Positions 33,012 to 41,782 of a DNA stretch of 64,000 nt are shown one piece after another; positions within the stretch are counted from its first letter, which is position 1; each line of letters begins with the position of its first letter. Both the position numbers and the translations under genes were made by a program. Source of the stretch: Streptomyces sp. Tue6028 (GTDB taxonomy: Bacteria; Actinomycetota; Actinomycetes; Streptomycetales; Streptomycetaceae); assembly GCF_002300165.1 (NCBI RefSeq), contig NZ_MLCE01000019.1:248001-312000 (forward strand), written 5' to 3'. Under the pieces are notes generated by a model. It made no database searches, had not been told where the DNA came from, and saw only the letters and a list, made by a program, of their open reading frames with translations.

Positions 33012-34340
33012 ATGCCCGTACCCGTACCGCGGCAGAGAGCGATCCCGGCCGTGGAGAGTGGTCAGGCTCAAGCCGTGTTCTCACCCGGCGGCCCATCCGG
33101 ACATGCGACCGGCGGCCCCTCCGGGTCAGTCCCGGCTCCTCGCGCCACCGCTCCGGTCGACAGCACCACCAATCTGACCCTGCTGGTCATCGAGGACGAC
33201 CCGGCCGGTTCCCTCAGCGTGCCCGAAATGCTCGACGCGGCCGGCAAGCCGATCCGCGTCCGTACCGCCCGCAACCTCACCGAGGCCGAGCGGCTGCTCA
33301 CCGACGACGTCCACTGCATCCTGCTCGACCTCGCGCTGCCCGCGCCGGGCCGGGCGGCGGAGGGCGACGACGAGCTGACCGTGCTCAAGCACGTCCTTCA
33401 GCTCGCCCCCCGGCATGCCGTCCTCGCGCTCACCGCGTCCGGCGACGCCGAGCGCGGCGCCGAGGCGGTGCGGGTGGGCGCCCAGGACTACCTCCTGCGC
33501 GAGGAACTCGACGGGCGACTGCTGAGCCGCGCCATCCGGTACGCGGTGGAGCGCAAGCGTTCCGACCGGGCCGAGCGCCGGCTCACCGAGTCGAAGCTCC
33601 GCGCCCAGGAGAACGCGCGCCTGGAGCGCGGCCTGCTGCCGACCCCGCTGCTGGACGGCTCCCCGCTGCGTTTCGCCGCGCGCTACCGTCCGGGCCGCTC
33701 CCGCGCCCTGCTCGGCGGCGACTTCTACGACACCGTGCGCACCGCCGACGGCACCGTGCACGCGATGATCGGCGACGTCTGCGGGCACGGGCCCGACGAA
33801 GCGGCGCTCGGCGTGGAGCTGCGCATCGCCTGGCGCGCCCTGACCTTTGCGGGCCTGTGCGGCGACGAGCTCCTCTCGACGCTCCAGCAGGTCCTGGAGC
33901 ACGAGCGCGAGAGCGACGAGATCTTCGCGACGCTCTGCACCGTGGACATCGCTCCGGACGGCCGCCGCGCCGGGCTCTGCCTGGCCGGTCACCCGTCCCC
34001 GCTGATCGCCCGACCCGGCCGCCAGGCCGAGCTGCTGCCGTACGAGAACAACGGCCCCGCGCTCGGTCTGCTGCCGCACGCGCGCTGGCCGCGCATGCAG
34101 GTGGAGCTGGGCGCCGCATGGAGCCTGATGCTGTACACCGACGGCCTGATCGAGGGCCACATCGGTGAGGGCAAGGACCGGCTCGGCCAGGACGGCATGG
34201 TGGACATGGTCCGCCGTCAGCTGGCCCAGGGACTCCAGGGAGAGGAACTGCTGCGCGCCGCGGTGAGCGAGGTGCGCGAACTCAACGGCGGTGAGCTGAC
34301 GGACGACGTGGCGGTGCTGCTGCTGGACAGGACGCCCTGA
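33012..34340 (+). CDS. response-regulator receiver fused to PP2C (SpoIIE-type) phosphatase
   Basis: A 442-residue protein: a low-complexity N-terminus (~1-50), a receiver domain (~55-175) with the phospho-acceptor Asp in CILLDLALP (~106) and Lys/Thr switch region VLALTASGD, a helical linker, and a PP2C domain (~225-440) with GGDFYD, GDVCGHG, LYTDGL and TDDVAVL metal motifs. Phosphorylation of the receiver probably controls the phosphatase, which acts on anti-sigma antagonist proteins. ATG with GGGAGGGAAGG upstream. No kinase is adjacent. Confidence 0.88.
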   Translation: MPVPVPRQRAIPAVESGQAQAVFSPGGPSGHATGGPSGSVPAPRATAPVDSTTNLTLLVIEDDPAGSLSVPEMLDAAGKPIRVRTARNLTEAERLLTDDVHCILLDLALPAPGRAAEGDDELTVLKHVLQLAPRHAVLALTASGDAERGAEAVRVGAQDYLLREELDGRLLSRAIRYAVERKRSDRAERRLTESKLRAQENARLERGLLPTPLLDGSPLRFAARYRPGRSRALLGGDFYDTVRTADGTVHAMIGDVCGHGPDEAALGVELRIAWRALTFAGLCGDELLSTLQQVLEHERESDEIFATLCTVDIAPDGRRAGLCLAGHPSPLIARPGRQAELLPYENNGPALGLLPHARWPRMQVELGAAWSLMLYTDGLIEGHIGEGKDRLGQDGMVDMVRRQLAQGLQGEELLRAAVSEVRELNGGELTDDVAVLLLDRTP

Positions 34341-34422
34341 GGCCCACCTGTCGGATCGTGCCCGGGCCACGGGGTCCGCGGCACGCCCACCTGTGCCGTG
34401 CGGGGAGGGGCGGGCGAGATAC

Positions 34423-34630
34423 GGCTGGCGTGGTCACCGGCCGCCGCTGTCCGGTCGGCGTGGTCACCGGCCACCGCTCATCCGGTCGGCGGGGTCACCG
34501 GCCACCGCTCATCCAGTCGGCGGGGTCACCGGCCGCCGCTCATCCAGTCGGCGGGGTCACCGGCCACCGCTCATCCGGTCGGCGTGGTCACCGGCCGCCG
34601 TTGTGTCGGCAGGTCACCGGCCGCCGTTGT
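34423..34630. repeat. 31-bp minisatellite between convergent genes
   Basis: About six copies of tcggcggggtcaccggccac followed by cgctcatcca/g, with g/t and a/g variants, then shortened copies that run into the end of the minus-strand gene. The 31-bp period is not a multiple of three, so it is not a coding repeat. Confidence 0.8.
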
Positions 34631-34955
34631 ACGGGCCGTAGGGGCCGTCGCTGCTGCTTCCGCCGCGGCGGCCGCCGCCGGAGACCTGGCGGAGGGCGGG
34701 GCGGACGTCCACGAAGAAGACGATGGTGGCGATCAGGCCCGCGATCTGCAGGAACAGCATCGGCACCAGAAGGTTCACGGCGACCGTGACGCCGAGGATG
34801 ATCAGCCAGAACATCTTGTTCTGCTTGTCGGCGGCGCGGTACGCGTCCTCGCGGGCGACCGCGGCCATCACCAGCGCCACCACGGCGAGCACCAGCATGG
34901 CAGTGAAGATCAGCCACATGAAGCCGCCGAATGCCGTCATCAGCACTATGCCCAC
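34614..34955 (-). CDS. DUF2516 membrane protein
   Basis: A 113-residue protein with about three membrane segments (~8-32, ~48-66, ~68-85) and a Gly/Ser/Arg-rich cytoplasmic-type tail (SGGGRRGGSS). The DUF2516 signature KQNKMFWLIILGVTVAVNLL is present. The extreme C-terminus overlaps the minisatellite. Function unknown, conserved in Streptomyces next to the HBHA-like and XRE genes. Confidence 0.8.
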   Translation of the reverse strand: MGIVLMTAFGGFMWLIFTAMLVLAVVALVMAAVAREDAYRAADKQNKMFWLIILGVTVAVNLLVPMLFLQIAGLIATIVFFVDVRPALRQVSGGGRRGGSSSDGPYGPYNGGR

Positions 34956-35104
34956 CGCCCGGGTCGAGTCGTCTCTACGGCCACCGTACCCGGAGAACGG
35001 GCCGGGAACTCCGAGAGTGCCCGGCCCGTGCCCACATCGCGACGTGCCGGCCCGAGCGGGCCGGCACGTCGTGCGCTACTGCCCGCCGGGCGGCGGGCTG
35101 CCGC

Positions 35105-35698
35105 CTACTTCGCGGGCGGGGTGGTCTTCTTCGCCGTGGCCTTGCGGGCCGCCGGGGCCTTCTTCGCCACGGGCTTCTTGGCCTGGGCGGGCTCGGCCAC
35201 GGCCGTGACGGGCCTGCCCTCGTCCTTGACCTCGACCGGCTCGGCCTTCGGCTCGACGGCCACCGCGAGGTCCTCGATCTCGTCGGCGACCTCGCCGCGC
35301 CAGGTCTTCACGGTCTGCTCGCCGCGCTCGGCGACCTTCTCGTAGGTCTCCCGGGCCTTGACGGCGTACTCGGCGGCGACGCCGACACCGCGCAGGGCGA
35401 GGTCCTGGGCGGACTCACCGAGCTTCTTCAGGTCGGTGTCGAGAGTGCTGATGAACTCCGTGACCCGGGTCTGGATCGTCTCCTGCGCCTCCTTGGCGCG
35501 GGCGGCGGCCTTCTCCTGGACGGCGTTCGGATCGATGTTGCGGACGGTCTCGATGCGTGCCGGGGCCTCGGCACGGATCTGCTCCACGATGCCGGGGACC
35601 TTCCGGGCCTGCTCCACGGCCAGGTCGGCGGTGCCGGCGAGGAAGTAGAGCGGGGTCGGGTCGGTGGCGGCCTTGCGGATGTCGTCGGTGATGGCCAT
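35105..35698 (-). CDS. HBHA-like coiled-coil protein with Lys/Ala histone-like tail
   Basis: A 197-residue protein: a long amphipathic helical domain (~15-150; LAVEQARKVPGIVEQIRAE, AVQEKAAARAKEAQETIQ), an acidic linker, and an H1-like tail of AKKPVAKKAPAARKATAKK. This is the layout of mycobacterial heparin-binding haemagglutinin and its Streptomyces relatives. The tail could bind DNA or polyanions. ATG with GGGAGG upstream. Confidence 0.8.
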   Translation of the reverse strand: MAITDDIRKAATDPTPLYFLAGTADLAVEQARKVPGIVEQIRAEAPARIETVRNIDPNAVQEKAAARAKEAQETIQTRVTEFISTLDTDLKKLGESAQDLALRGVGVAAEYAVKARETYEKVAERGEQTVKTWRGEVADEIEDLAVAVEPKAEPVEVKDEGRPVTAVAEPAQAKKPVAKKAPAARKATAKKTTPPAK

Positions 35699-35804
35699 GA
35701 CGGTGGTCCTCCCGTGTGGCGTTCGGCTGAGGGTTTTGGTGGTCCGCGGCAAGACCGGCCTGCGTACGGTCGTTCCGGCGGTGCTCGTGCTGCTCATCTG
35801 CGGA

Positions 35805-36317
35805 TCAACTGGCGGTCTGCTGCGGATCGGCACCGCTGCCGTCGGCCGTGCGGGGGCCGTGGGCTGCGCTGTCCGGTCTGTCCTGAGCTGCGGGTATGCC
35901 GGTGCCGTCGTGCAGATCGGCACCGGGCACCTCGGGGCTCCGCGCGTCCTCGTCCGGCCGGGCGATCTCGAATCCGTTCTCCTTGCGGAAGGACTCGTAG
36001 ATCTGGAGCAGCACCTGCTTCTGCCGCTCGTTCAGCGTGGGATCGGCGAGGATGACGGCGCGCGTCTCCACCTCGTCCCGGTCCCGCTCGGCGTCGAGGA
36101 TGCCGGCCCGCACGTAGAGCGTCTCGGCGGAGATCCGCAGGGCCTTGGCGACCTGCTGCAACACCTCCGCGCTGGGCTTGCGCAGCCCGCGCTCGATCTG
36201 GCTCAGGTACGGATTGGACACTCCGGCGGCGTCGGCGAGCTGCCGCAGCGACAGCTGCGCGTTGCGCCGCTGTTCCCGCAGATACTCACCAAGATTGCCG
36301 ACGTTGAGCGATGCCAT
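35805..36317 (-). CDS. XRE-family HTH transcriptional regulator
   Basis: A 170-residue regulator with an N-terminal HTH_XRE domain (~8-65; LREQRRNAQLSLRQLADAAGVSNPYLSQIERG), a helical middle and a disordered acidic C-terminus. ATG at 36317 with AAGGTGGAGG upstream. A perfect palindrome at 36348-36367 lies just upstream of the gene and is a likely autoregulatory operator. Confidence 0.85.
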   Translation of the reverse strand: MASLNVGNLGEYLREQRRNAQLSLRQLADAAGVSNPYLSQIERGLRKPSAEVLQQVAKALRISAETLYVRAGILDAERDRDEVETRAVILADPTLNERQKQVLLQIYESFRKENGFEIARPDEDARSPEVPGADLHDGTGIPAAQDRPDSAAHGPRTADGSGADPQQTAS

Positions 36318-36347
36318 GCCTCCACCTTGCCGCACTCCCGCTAACAA

Positions 36348-36367
36348 TTGCAAGCACCCGCTTGCAA
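36348..36367. promoter_or_regulatory. palindromic operator upstream of the XRE regulator
   Basis: ttgcaagc-accc-gcttgcaa, perfect 8-4-8 inverted repeat, 31 bp upstream of the start codon. Confidence 0.55.
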
Positions 36368-36548
36368 AAGTGCGCCATGCCACACGGCGACCGCCTCGTC
36401 ACACAGTGACACGGCTGTGCGGCCGTACGGCTGAGCGGACAGGCGGCTGACGCCTGGCGCCAGCGGCTGGCGCCGACGGCTGGGCCGGGCGCCCGAAGCA
36501 ATCACCGGCATCGGGTCGCGCCCGAGCCGTCGAGCCGGTCCGGCCCGG

Positions 36549-37553
36549 CTAGGGGAACCCCGGTTCCGGCTCCCGGTCACCCGTGCCGGCCCCCGACGCC
36601 TCCATGAGCACCTCCCCGGCCGCGGTCCGCACGTACAGCACCGACCGCCCGGCCCGCCGGCGCTCCACCAGCCCCGCATGCAGCAGCACCCGCAGATGCC
36701 GCCCCACCGACCCCAGCCCCTGTCCGGTCACGGCGACCAGCTGGGTCGTGCTCATGGGGGTGCCGAGCAGCACCAGCAACCCGGCGCGCGCGGACCCGAT
36801 GAGCGCCCCGAGCCCGGCCGGCACGGGCCGCCGGTCGTGGTCCTCGGCGAGCACGCCGAGGCACGGGTAGACGACGGCGTACCGCTCGCGCCCCTCCCAC
36901 GACACCCACCCGGTCCTCGGGGTCACCGGCATGAACAGCAGCTCGGCCCCGGCGGCGATCTCCCGCGGCGGATACGCGTTCAGGTTGACCTGGAACCGGC
37001 TCTCCCCGAGCCACCGGATCCCCGGCCGGAGCGAGTTCAGCACGGCGGCCCAGCCTCCCTGGCTCACCCGCGCGGTCCGCGCGACCATGTCGGCCTCCAG
37101 CACGCGCCGCCGACGCTCCCAGTACGGCCGCACCGTCTCCGTCCAGACGTACGTCAGGAGCGCCGCCGCGCGTTCGGGCAGGTCGTCCCGCTCCAGGGCG
37201 GCGGGGAGCGGGCCCCGGAGGGACACGCGGAGGTCGGCCCGCGCGTCCCCGGCCCCGGCCGCCCGCACCCGGGTGACGGTCTCCTCGAAGCTCTCCCCCT
37301 CGCACGAGGTGGGGCAGAAGAAGTCGGCGATCCAGGAGGTGCCGAGTGCCGCCCGTACGAGCGGCGCGGCCACCGGGTCGGCCGCGAGGCGCGCGCGGTA
37401 GCCGGGCAGGTGCGCGCGCAGCCAGGCCTCCTCGCCCGGATGGCCACCCGTCTCCGCGTGCAGCAGCTTCAGGCTCGCGAAGGTCTCGGCGAACGGCGAG
37501 AGCACGAACCGGCTGCCGGCGAGGGTGTCGGTGTCGATCTGCCACAGGCCCAT
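36549..37553 (-). CDS. ArsR-type winged-helix regulator with DUF5937-like N-terminal domain
   Basis: A 334-residue protein: a large N-terminal region (~1-235) of the kind annotated DUF5937 (IDTDTLAGSRFVLSPFAETFASLKLLH) and a C-terminal ArsR-like winged helix (~250-320; PMSTTQLVAVTGQGLGSVGRHLRVLLHAGLVERRRAGRSVLYVRT). It is divergent from the MFS gene at 37621 with a 67-bp gap and probably regulates it. Start could also be the ATG at 37571. Confidence 0.82.
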   Translation of the reverse strand: MGLWQIDTDTLAGSRFVLSPFAETFASLKLLHAETGGHPGEEAWLRAHLPGYRARLAADPVAAPLVRAALGTSWIADFFCPTSCEGESFEETVTRVRAAGAGDARADLRVSLRGPLPAALERDDLPERAAALLTYVWTETVRPYWERRRRVLEADMVARTARVSQGGWAAVLNSLRPGIRWLGESRFQVNLNAYPPREIAAGAELLFMPVTPRTGWVSWEGRERYAVVYPCLGVLAEDHDRRPVPAGLGALIGSARAGLLVLLGTPMSTTQLVAVTGQGLGSVGRHLRVLLHAGLVERRRAGRSVLYVRTAAGEVLMEASGAGTGDREPEPGFP

Positions 37554-37620
37554 GCCCACGACCTTTCGCATCTCGGCGAAACAGTAAACAAGGCCCCGGG
37601 CCGCTCCGAGACTCTGTCGC

Positions 37621-38841
37621 ATGCGCAGCTACCGAACCCTGTTCCGCGTACCGGAGTTCAGACCGTTCCTGCTCTCCTTCGCGGCTTTCGCCGCGGCCCA
37701 GACGGTCGGCGCGCTGGCCCTCGGCACGCTGGTCTTCCGGGCCACCGGCTCCCCGCTCCTGTCGGCGGTGAGCATGTTCGGCCCGCAGCTGGCGCAGCTC
37801 GTGGGGGGCACGTTCCTGCTCTCGGGTGCCGACCGCCTGCCCCCGCGCGCGATCCTGTCCGGCCTCGCCCTCGCCTTCGCGGCCGGCACGGCGGTGCTGG
37901 CGCTGCCCGGTCTCTCGGTCGGGGCGGTCTTCGCCGTCGTACTCCTGCAGGGCCTGGTCGCGTCGCTGGGCGGCGGTGTCCGCGGGGGGCTGCTGAACGA
38001 GATCCTGCCCAAGGACGGCTACGTCCTGGGCCGTTCGGTCTTCAACATGCTCTGGGGCCTGACGCAGGTGGCCGGTTTCGCGACGGGCGGCGCGCTGCTG
38101 GCGCTCCTGTCCCCGCGGACCTGTCTGCTCCTCGCGGCGGCGCTGTATCTGGCGTCGGCCGTCGTCACCCGCCTGGGCCTCACCGCCCGCCCGCCGCGCG
38201 CCTCCGGCCGCCCGTCCCTGTCGGCGACCTGGCGCACCAACGCCCTGCTGTGGTCCTCGCGCCCCCGCCGCCTCACGTACCTGGGCCTGTGGGTCCCCAA
38301 CGGCCTGGTGGTCGGCAGCGATTCGCTCTACGTCTCCTACGCGCCCGCGGCCGCCGGCACACTGTACGCGTGCGGGGCCCTGGGCATGTTCGTGGGCGAC
38401 ATGGCGGTGGGCCGTCTGTTTCCACCCGCGGTGCGCCCCCGGCTCGCGACCCCGCTGCGCCTGCTGCTCGCGGCCCCCTACCTCTTCTTCGTCCTGCGGC
38501 CGGGAGTGGCGCTGTCGGCCGTGGCCTGCACCATCGCCTCCGTCGGCTTCGCCGCGAGCCTGGTCCTGCAGGAACGCCTGATGTCCCTCATCCCCGACGA
38601 CCTCGCGGGCCAGGCCCTCGGCCTGCACGCCACCGGCATGGCCGCTCTCCAGGGCGCCGGCGCCGTCCTCGCGGGCACGCTGGCCCAACTGACCTCTCCG
38701 GCCGCGGCGATGACGCTGATGGCGGCCGGATCGGTCACCGTGACCCTGACCCTCGCGGCACTCGGCCGGCACGAGGAACGACAGCCGGCCGTCCCCGGTA
38801 CGCGTCCGGGCGTCCCGTCGGAGCAGGCCGCCACGGACTAG
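37621..38841 (+). CDS. MFS transporter
   Basis: A 406-residue 12-TM protein of the MFS fold, with paired repeats typical of the group found beside DUF5937/ArsR regulators (FGPQLAQLVGGTFLLSGADRLPP; GLHATGMAALQGAGAVLAGTL). No ribosome site is visible before the ATG, so translation may be leaderless or start elsewhere. Likely an efflux pump controlled by the divergent regulator. Confidence 0.8.
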   Translation: MRSYRTLFRVPEFRPFLLSFAAFAAAQTVGALALGTLVFRATGSPLLSAVSMFGPQLAQLVGGTFLLSGADRLPPRAILSGLALAFAAGTAVLALPGLSVGAVFAVVLLQGLVASLGGGVRGGLLNEILPKDGYVLGRSVFNMLWGLTQVAGFATGGALLALLSPRTCLLLAAALYLASAVVTRLGLTARPPRASGRPSLSATWRTNALLWSSRPRRLTYLGLWVPNGLVVGSDSLYVSYAPAAAGTLYACGALGMFVGDMAVGRLFPPAVRPRLATPLRLLLAAPYLFFVLRPGVALSAVACTIASVGFAASLVLQERLMSLIPDDLAGQALGLHATGMAALQGAGAVLAGTLAQLTSPAAAMTLMAAGSVTVTLTLAALGRHEERQPAVPGTRPGVPSEQAATD

Positions 38842-39206
38842 CCGGGGCCGTGGGCGGACCGGGGCGACCACGGGTCATGGCGCGACCGCTCCGCACGAGC
38901 GAGCATGGTGGCACCACATGGCACCGCGTGGCACTGAGTGGCGCCATGCGACGTCGCGCGGCACCGCATGACATCGGGTGGCACCATGTGGCGTCGCTCG
39001 ACACCACCCGGCGCCATTCGGTGCCACTCGGCGCCATCTGGCGCCATTCGATGCCCCCACGCGACACACGAGCCCGCCTGTCACCACAATGAATCAGGTC
39101 ACCTGCTCCACGTTTTCGCAGGTCAAAGGCGCCCCCTCACCACCCGCCCCGGGGAGATGACGCTATGGGCTTGCGCATGGCACCACTATGGCGCCATGAT
39201 GGCGTC
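38842..39206. other. intergenic region holding the phased repeat array
   Basis: No gene. It contains the 10-bp array (38911-39050), a short normal-looking stretch, and three more ggcrcc/ggcgtc boxes at 39179, 39190 and 39201 (11-bp steps) right up to the start codon of the RHH gene. Confidence 0.7.
38911..39050. repeat. array of fourteen 10-bp helically phased boxes
   Basis: Fourteen consecutive decamers, all of the form RYRYYR-NN-YG (most often gcaccannTG or gcgccattcg), without a single insertion or deletion. Position 10 is G in all fourteen units and position 2 is C in thirteen. Each box repeats on the same helix face, the geometry expected for cooperative binding of a protein such as the ribbon-helix-helix protein encoded next. 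Confidence 0.8.
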
Positions 39207-39725
39207 ATGGACCTCACCCCGTATGTCGACACCCTCCGCCGCGAACTCGCGGTGGCCGCCGAAGCCGGCGGGGACGAAGCCCGCGAGCTGGCCGAGCGGC
39301 TCACCGCTCCCCTGGAGTCGGCGACCCGGCTGACCCTGCTCAATGTGCTCTCCGCCGCGATGGACGAGATCACCCGCGAGCTCGCCCCCGGCTCGGTCGA
39401 CGTACGGCTGCGCGGGCTGGACCCCGACTTCGTGGTGACACCGCCGCCCACCGACGGTCCCGCACCCGCGGAGCCCGTCGCACCCTTCGAACCGCTCAGG
39501 ACCCCGGCCCCCGCCGAGGGCGACGAGGGCGCCACCGCCCGCGTCAATCTGCGTCTGCCGGCCCACCTCAAGGCACGCGCCGAGGAGGCCGCGAGCCGGG
39601 AGGGCCTGTCGGTCAACGCCTGGCTGGTGCGGGCCGTGTCGGCCGCGGTCGACAGCGGCGCCCGGCCGCGTACGACGGAGAAGACCCAGACCGTCGGCCA
39701 GAGCTTCACGGGCTGGGTGCGCTAG
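39207..39725 (+). CDS. ribbon-helix-helix (HicB/CopG-like) regulator
   Basis: A 172-residue protein: an N-terminal helical domain (~1-70; TPYVDTLRRELAVAAEAGGDEA), a Pro/Ala linker with PPPTDGPAP, and a C-terminal RHH motif (~110-150; ARVNLRLPAHLKARAEEAASREGLSVNAWLVRAV). The ATG at 39207 matches the family start, but an ATG at 39165 has the better ribosome site (GGGGAG). It probably represses its own operon by binding the phased boxes upstream. The same operon-like order (RHH, DUF4097, ABC) follows. Confidence 0.82.
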   Translation: MDLTPYVDTLRRELAVAAEAGGDEARELAERLTAPLESATRLTLLNVLSAAMDEITRELAPGSVDVRLRGLDPDFVVTPPPTDGPAPAEPVAPFEPLRTPAPAEGDEGATARVNLRLPAHLKARAEEAASREGLSVNAWLVRAVSAAVDSGARPRTTEKTQTVGQSFTGWVR

Positions 39726-39807
39726 CCGCGCCGCCGCCCGCACCACCTCACCCACACCACGTCCCACCAGCGGGGACGACCTGAAGACCCAAGAGGACGG
39801 GACAGCC

Positions 39808-40650
39808 ATGCCTTCTTTCGACACCCCCGAAGCGATTTCCGCCACGGCGCACGTGGAGGCCGGTTCCATCCAGTTCACCGCGGGCGACCGCCTCGACACG
39901 GTCGTCGAGGTGCGGCCCCGCGACCCGAAGAAGGACCTGGACGTACGGGCGGCCGACCAGACCGAGGTCACGTACGTGAGCGGCGCTCTGACCGTCAGGA
40001 CGCCCAAGTCCAACCTGTTCGGCCGTACCGGCACCGTCGACGTCACGGTCGAACTGCCCACGGGCTCGCGCATCGACATGACCGGCGCCTGGGCCCAGGT
40101 GTTCGGCGAGGGCCGGCTCGGCGAGGTCCGTGTGAAGACCTCGTCCGGCGACGTCCGACTCGACACCACCGGCCCGCTGCACCTGAAGGCGTCGCACGGA
40201 TCGATCACCGTGGACCGCGTCGAGGGCATGGCCGAGATCACCACCAGCTCCGGCAGCCTGCGCGTCGGCCTCGTCGACGGACCCGCCGTCCTGAAGAACT
40301 CGCACGGCACCACGACCGTCGGCGCCGCGACCGGCGAGCTGCGGGTGAGCGGCGCCAACGGCGACATCGAGATCCGGCGCGCCGAGAACTCGGTCACCGC
40401 CACCACCGCGCACGGCACCCTGCGCGTGGGCGAAGTGGCGCGTGGCACAGTCCAGTTGGAGACCAACTACGGGGCCATCGAGGTCGGTGTCCGCGAGGGC
40501 ACGGCCGCCTGGCTCGACGTCAGCTCGGGCTCCGGCCAGGTCCGCAACACGCTCACCGCGTCCGAGACCCCGGAGCGGACCGAGGACACCGTCGAGGTCC
40601 GCGCCCGCACCCGGCACGGCAACATCGACGTCCGCCGCGCCAAGGCCTGA
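39808..40650 (+). CDS. DUF4097 beta-helix protein
   Basis: A 280-residue soluble protein of short beta-strand repeats (VKTSSGDVRLDTTGPLHLKA, ITTSSGSLRVGLVDGPAVLKN, VSGANGDIEIRRAENSVTA), the DUF4097 adhesin-like left-handed beta solenoid. No signal peptide, so it is probably cytoplasmic. AGAGGACGGGA upstream of the ATG. It lies between the RHH regulator and the ABC transporter, a frequent arrangement in Streptomyces. Confidence 0.82.
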   Translation: MPSFDTPEAISATAHVEAGSIQFTAGDRLDTVVEVRPRDPKKDLDVRAADQTEVTYVSGALTVRTPKSNLFGRTGTVDVTVELPTGSRIDMTGAWAQVFGEGRLGEVRVKTSSGDVRLDTTGPLHLKASHGSITVDRVEGMAEITTSSGSLRVGLVDGPAVLKNSHGTTTVGAATGELRVSGANGDIEIRRAENSVTATTAHGTLRVGEVARGTVQLETNYGAIEVGVREGTAAWLDVSSGSGQVRNTLTASETPERTEDTVEVRARTRHGNIDVRRAKA

Positions 40651-40659
40651 GCACCGCCT

Positions 40660-40740
40660 CGTCGACCGGCCCCGTCCTCCCCTGAACGCCACACCGTCGA
40701 CCGGCCCCGTCCTCCCCTGAGCGCCACACCGTCGACCGAC
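40660..40740. repeat. 35-bp tandem repeat after the DUF4097 stop
   Basis: cgtcgaccggccccgtcctc followed by ccctgarcgccacac, starting at 40660, 40695 and 40730 (third copy partial). It is non-coding and sits in the leader of the ABC genes. Confidence 0.7.
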
Positions 40741-40780
40741 CCCACTCTCCGCCCACTTCAGCCTTCGAACGGAGGGCCCC

Positions 40781-41782
40781 ATGCCTTCATCTGTCATGCC
40801 CACGCCCAGGCAGGGCGACGGTCCGCAGTCGCCCGCCGCCCTCTCCGCCATCGGTCTGCGCAAGTCGTACGGCGACAAGACCGTCCTCGACGGCATCGAT
40901 CTGCGCGTCCCCGCCGGGTCCGTGTTCGCGCTGCTCGGGCCGAACGGTGCCGGCAAGACCACCACCGTGCAGATCCTGTCCACGCTCATCACCGCCGACA
41001 GCGGCCAGGCCCAGGTCGCCGGACACGACGTCGCCACGTCACCCGACGGAGTACGCGCCGCGATCGGTGTCACCGGCCAGTTCTCCGCCGTCGACGGGCT
41101 GATCACCGGCGAGGAGAACATGCTCCTCATGGCCGACCTGCACCACCTGTCCAAGCGGGAGGGACGACGGGTCACCGCCGAACTGCTGGAGCTCTTCGAC
41201 CTCACCGACGCGGCGAAGAAGCCCGCCTCCACCTACTCCGGCGGCATGAAGCGCCGCCTCGACATCGCCATGACCCTGGTCGGCAGCCCGCGGATCATCT
41301 TCCTCGACGAGCCCACCACCGGCCTCGACCCCCGCTCACGCCACAACATGTGGCAGATCATCCGCGAACTGGTCACCGACGGCGTCACCGTCTTCCTCAC
41401 CACCCAGTACCTGGACGAGGCCGACGAACTCGCCGACGGCATCGCCGTGCTCAACGACGGAAAGATCGTCGCCCACGGAACCGCCGAGGAACTGAAACGC
41501 CTGATCCCCGGCGGTCATGTCCGCCTCCGCTTCACCGATCCGGCCGCGTACCGGAGCGCCGCGACCGCGCTGCGCGAGATCACCGGGGACGACGAGGCAC
41601 TGACGCTCCAGATCCCCAGCGACGGCACCCAGCGGGCGCTGCGCGCCCTGCTCGACCGGCTGGACGCGGCGGGTGTCGAGGCCGACGAGCTGACCGTGCA
41701 CACCCCCGACCTCGACGACGTCTTCTTCGCCCTGACCGGCGGCACCGGCCGGACCGACAAGAAAGGCATGGCTGTCCGATGA
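40781..41782 (+). CDS. ABC transporter ATPase, DrrA type
   Basis: A 333-residue ATPase of the daunorubicin-resistance (DrrA) group. Walker A GPNGAGKTT (~50), signature YSGGMKRRLDIA (~150), Walker B IIFLDEPTTGLD (~170), switch His replaced by Gln in TTQYLDEADELAD as is usual for DrrA. ACGGAGGG upstream of the ATG. The stop overlaps the permease start (ATGA). Confidence 0.92.
   Translation: MPSSVMPTPRQGDGPQSPAALSAIGLRKSYGDKTVLDGIDLRVPAGSVFALLGPNGAGKTTTVQILSTLITADSGQAQVAGHDVATSPDGVRAAIGVTGQFSAVDGLITGEENMLLMADLHHLSKREGRRVTAELLELFDLTDAAKKPASTYSGGMKRRLDIAMTLVGSPRIIFLDEPTTGLDPRSRHNMWQIIRELVTDGVTVFLTTQYLDEADELADGIAVLNDGKIVAHGTAEELKRLIPGGHVRLRFTDPAAYRSAATALREITGDDEALTLQIPSDGTQRALRALLDRLDAAGVEADELTVHTPDLDDVFFALTGGTGRTDKKGMAVR

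Noticed and set aside
34423-34630. CRISPR array or coding repeat
   Set aside because: Uniform 31-bp units without spacers, and a period that breaks reading frame.
39165-39206. Longer start for the RHH protein
   Set aside because: The ATG at 39165 has a better ribosome site, but the added residues are encoded by the operator-like boxes and do not look like the family start; kept only as an alternative.
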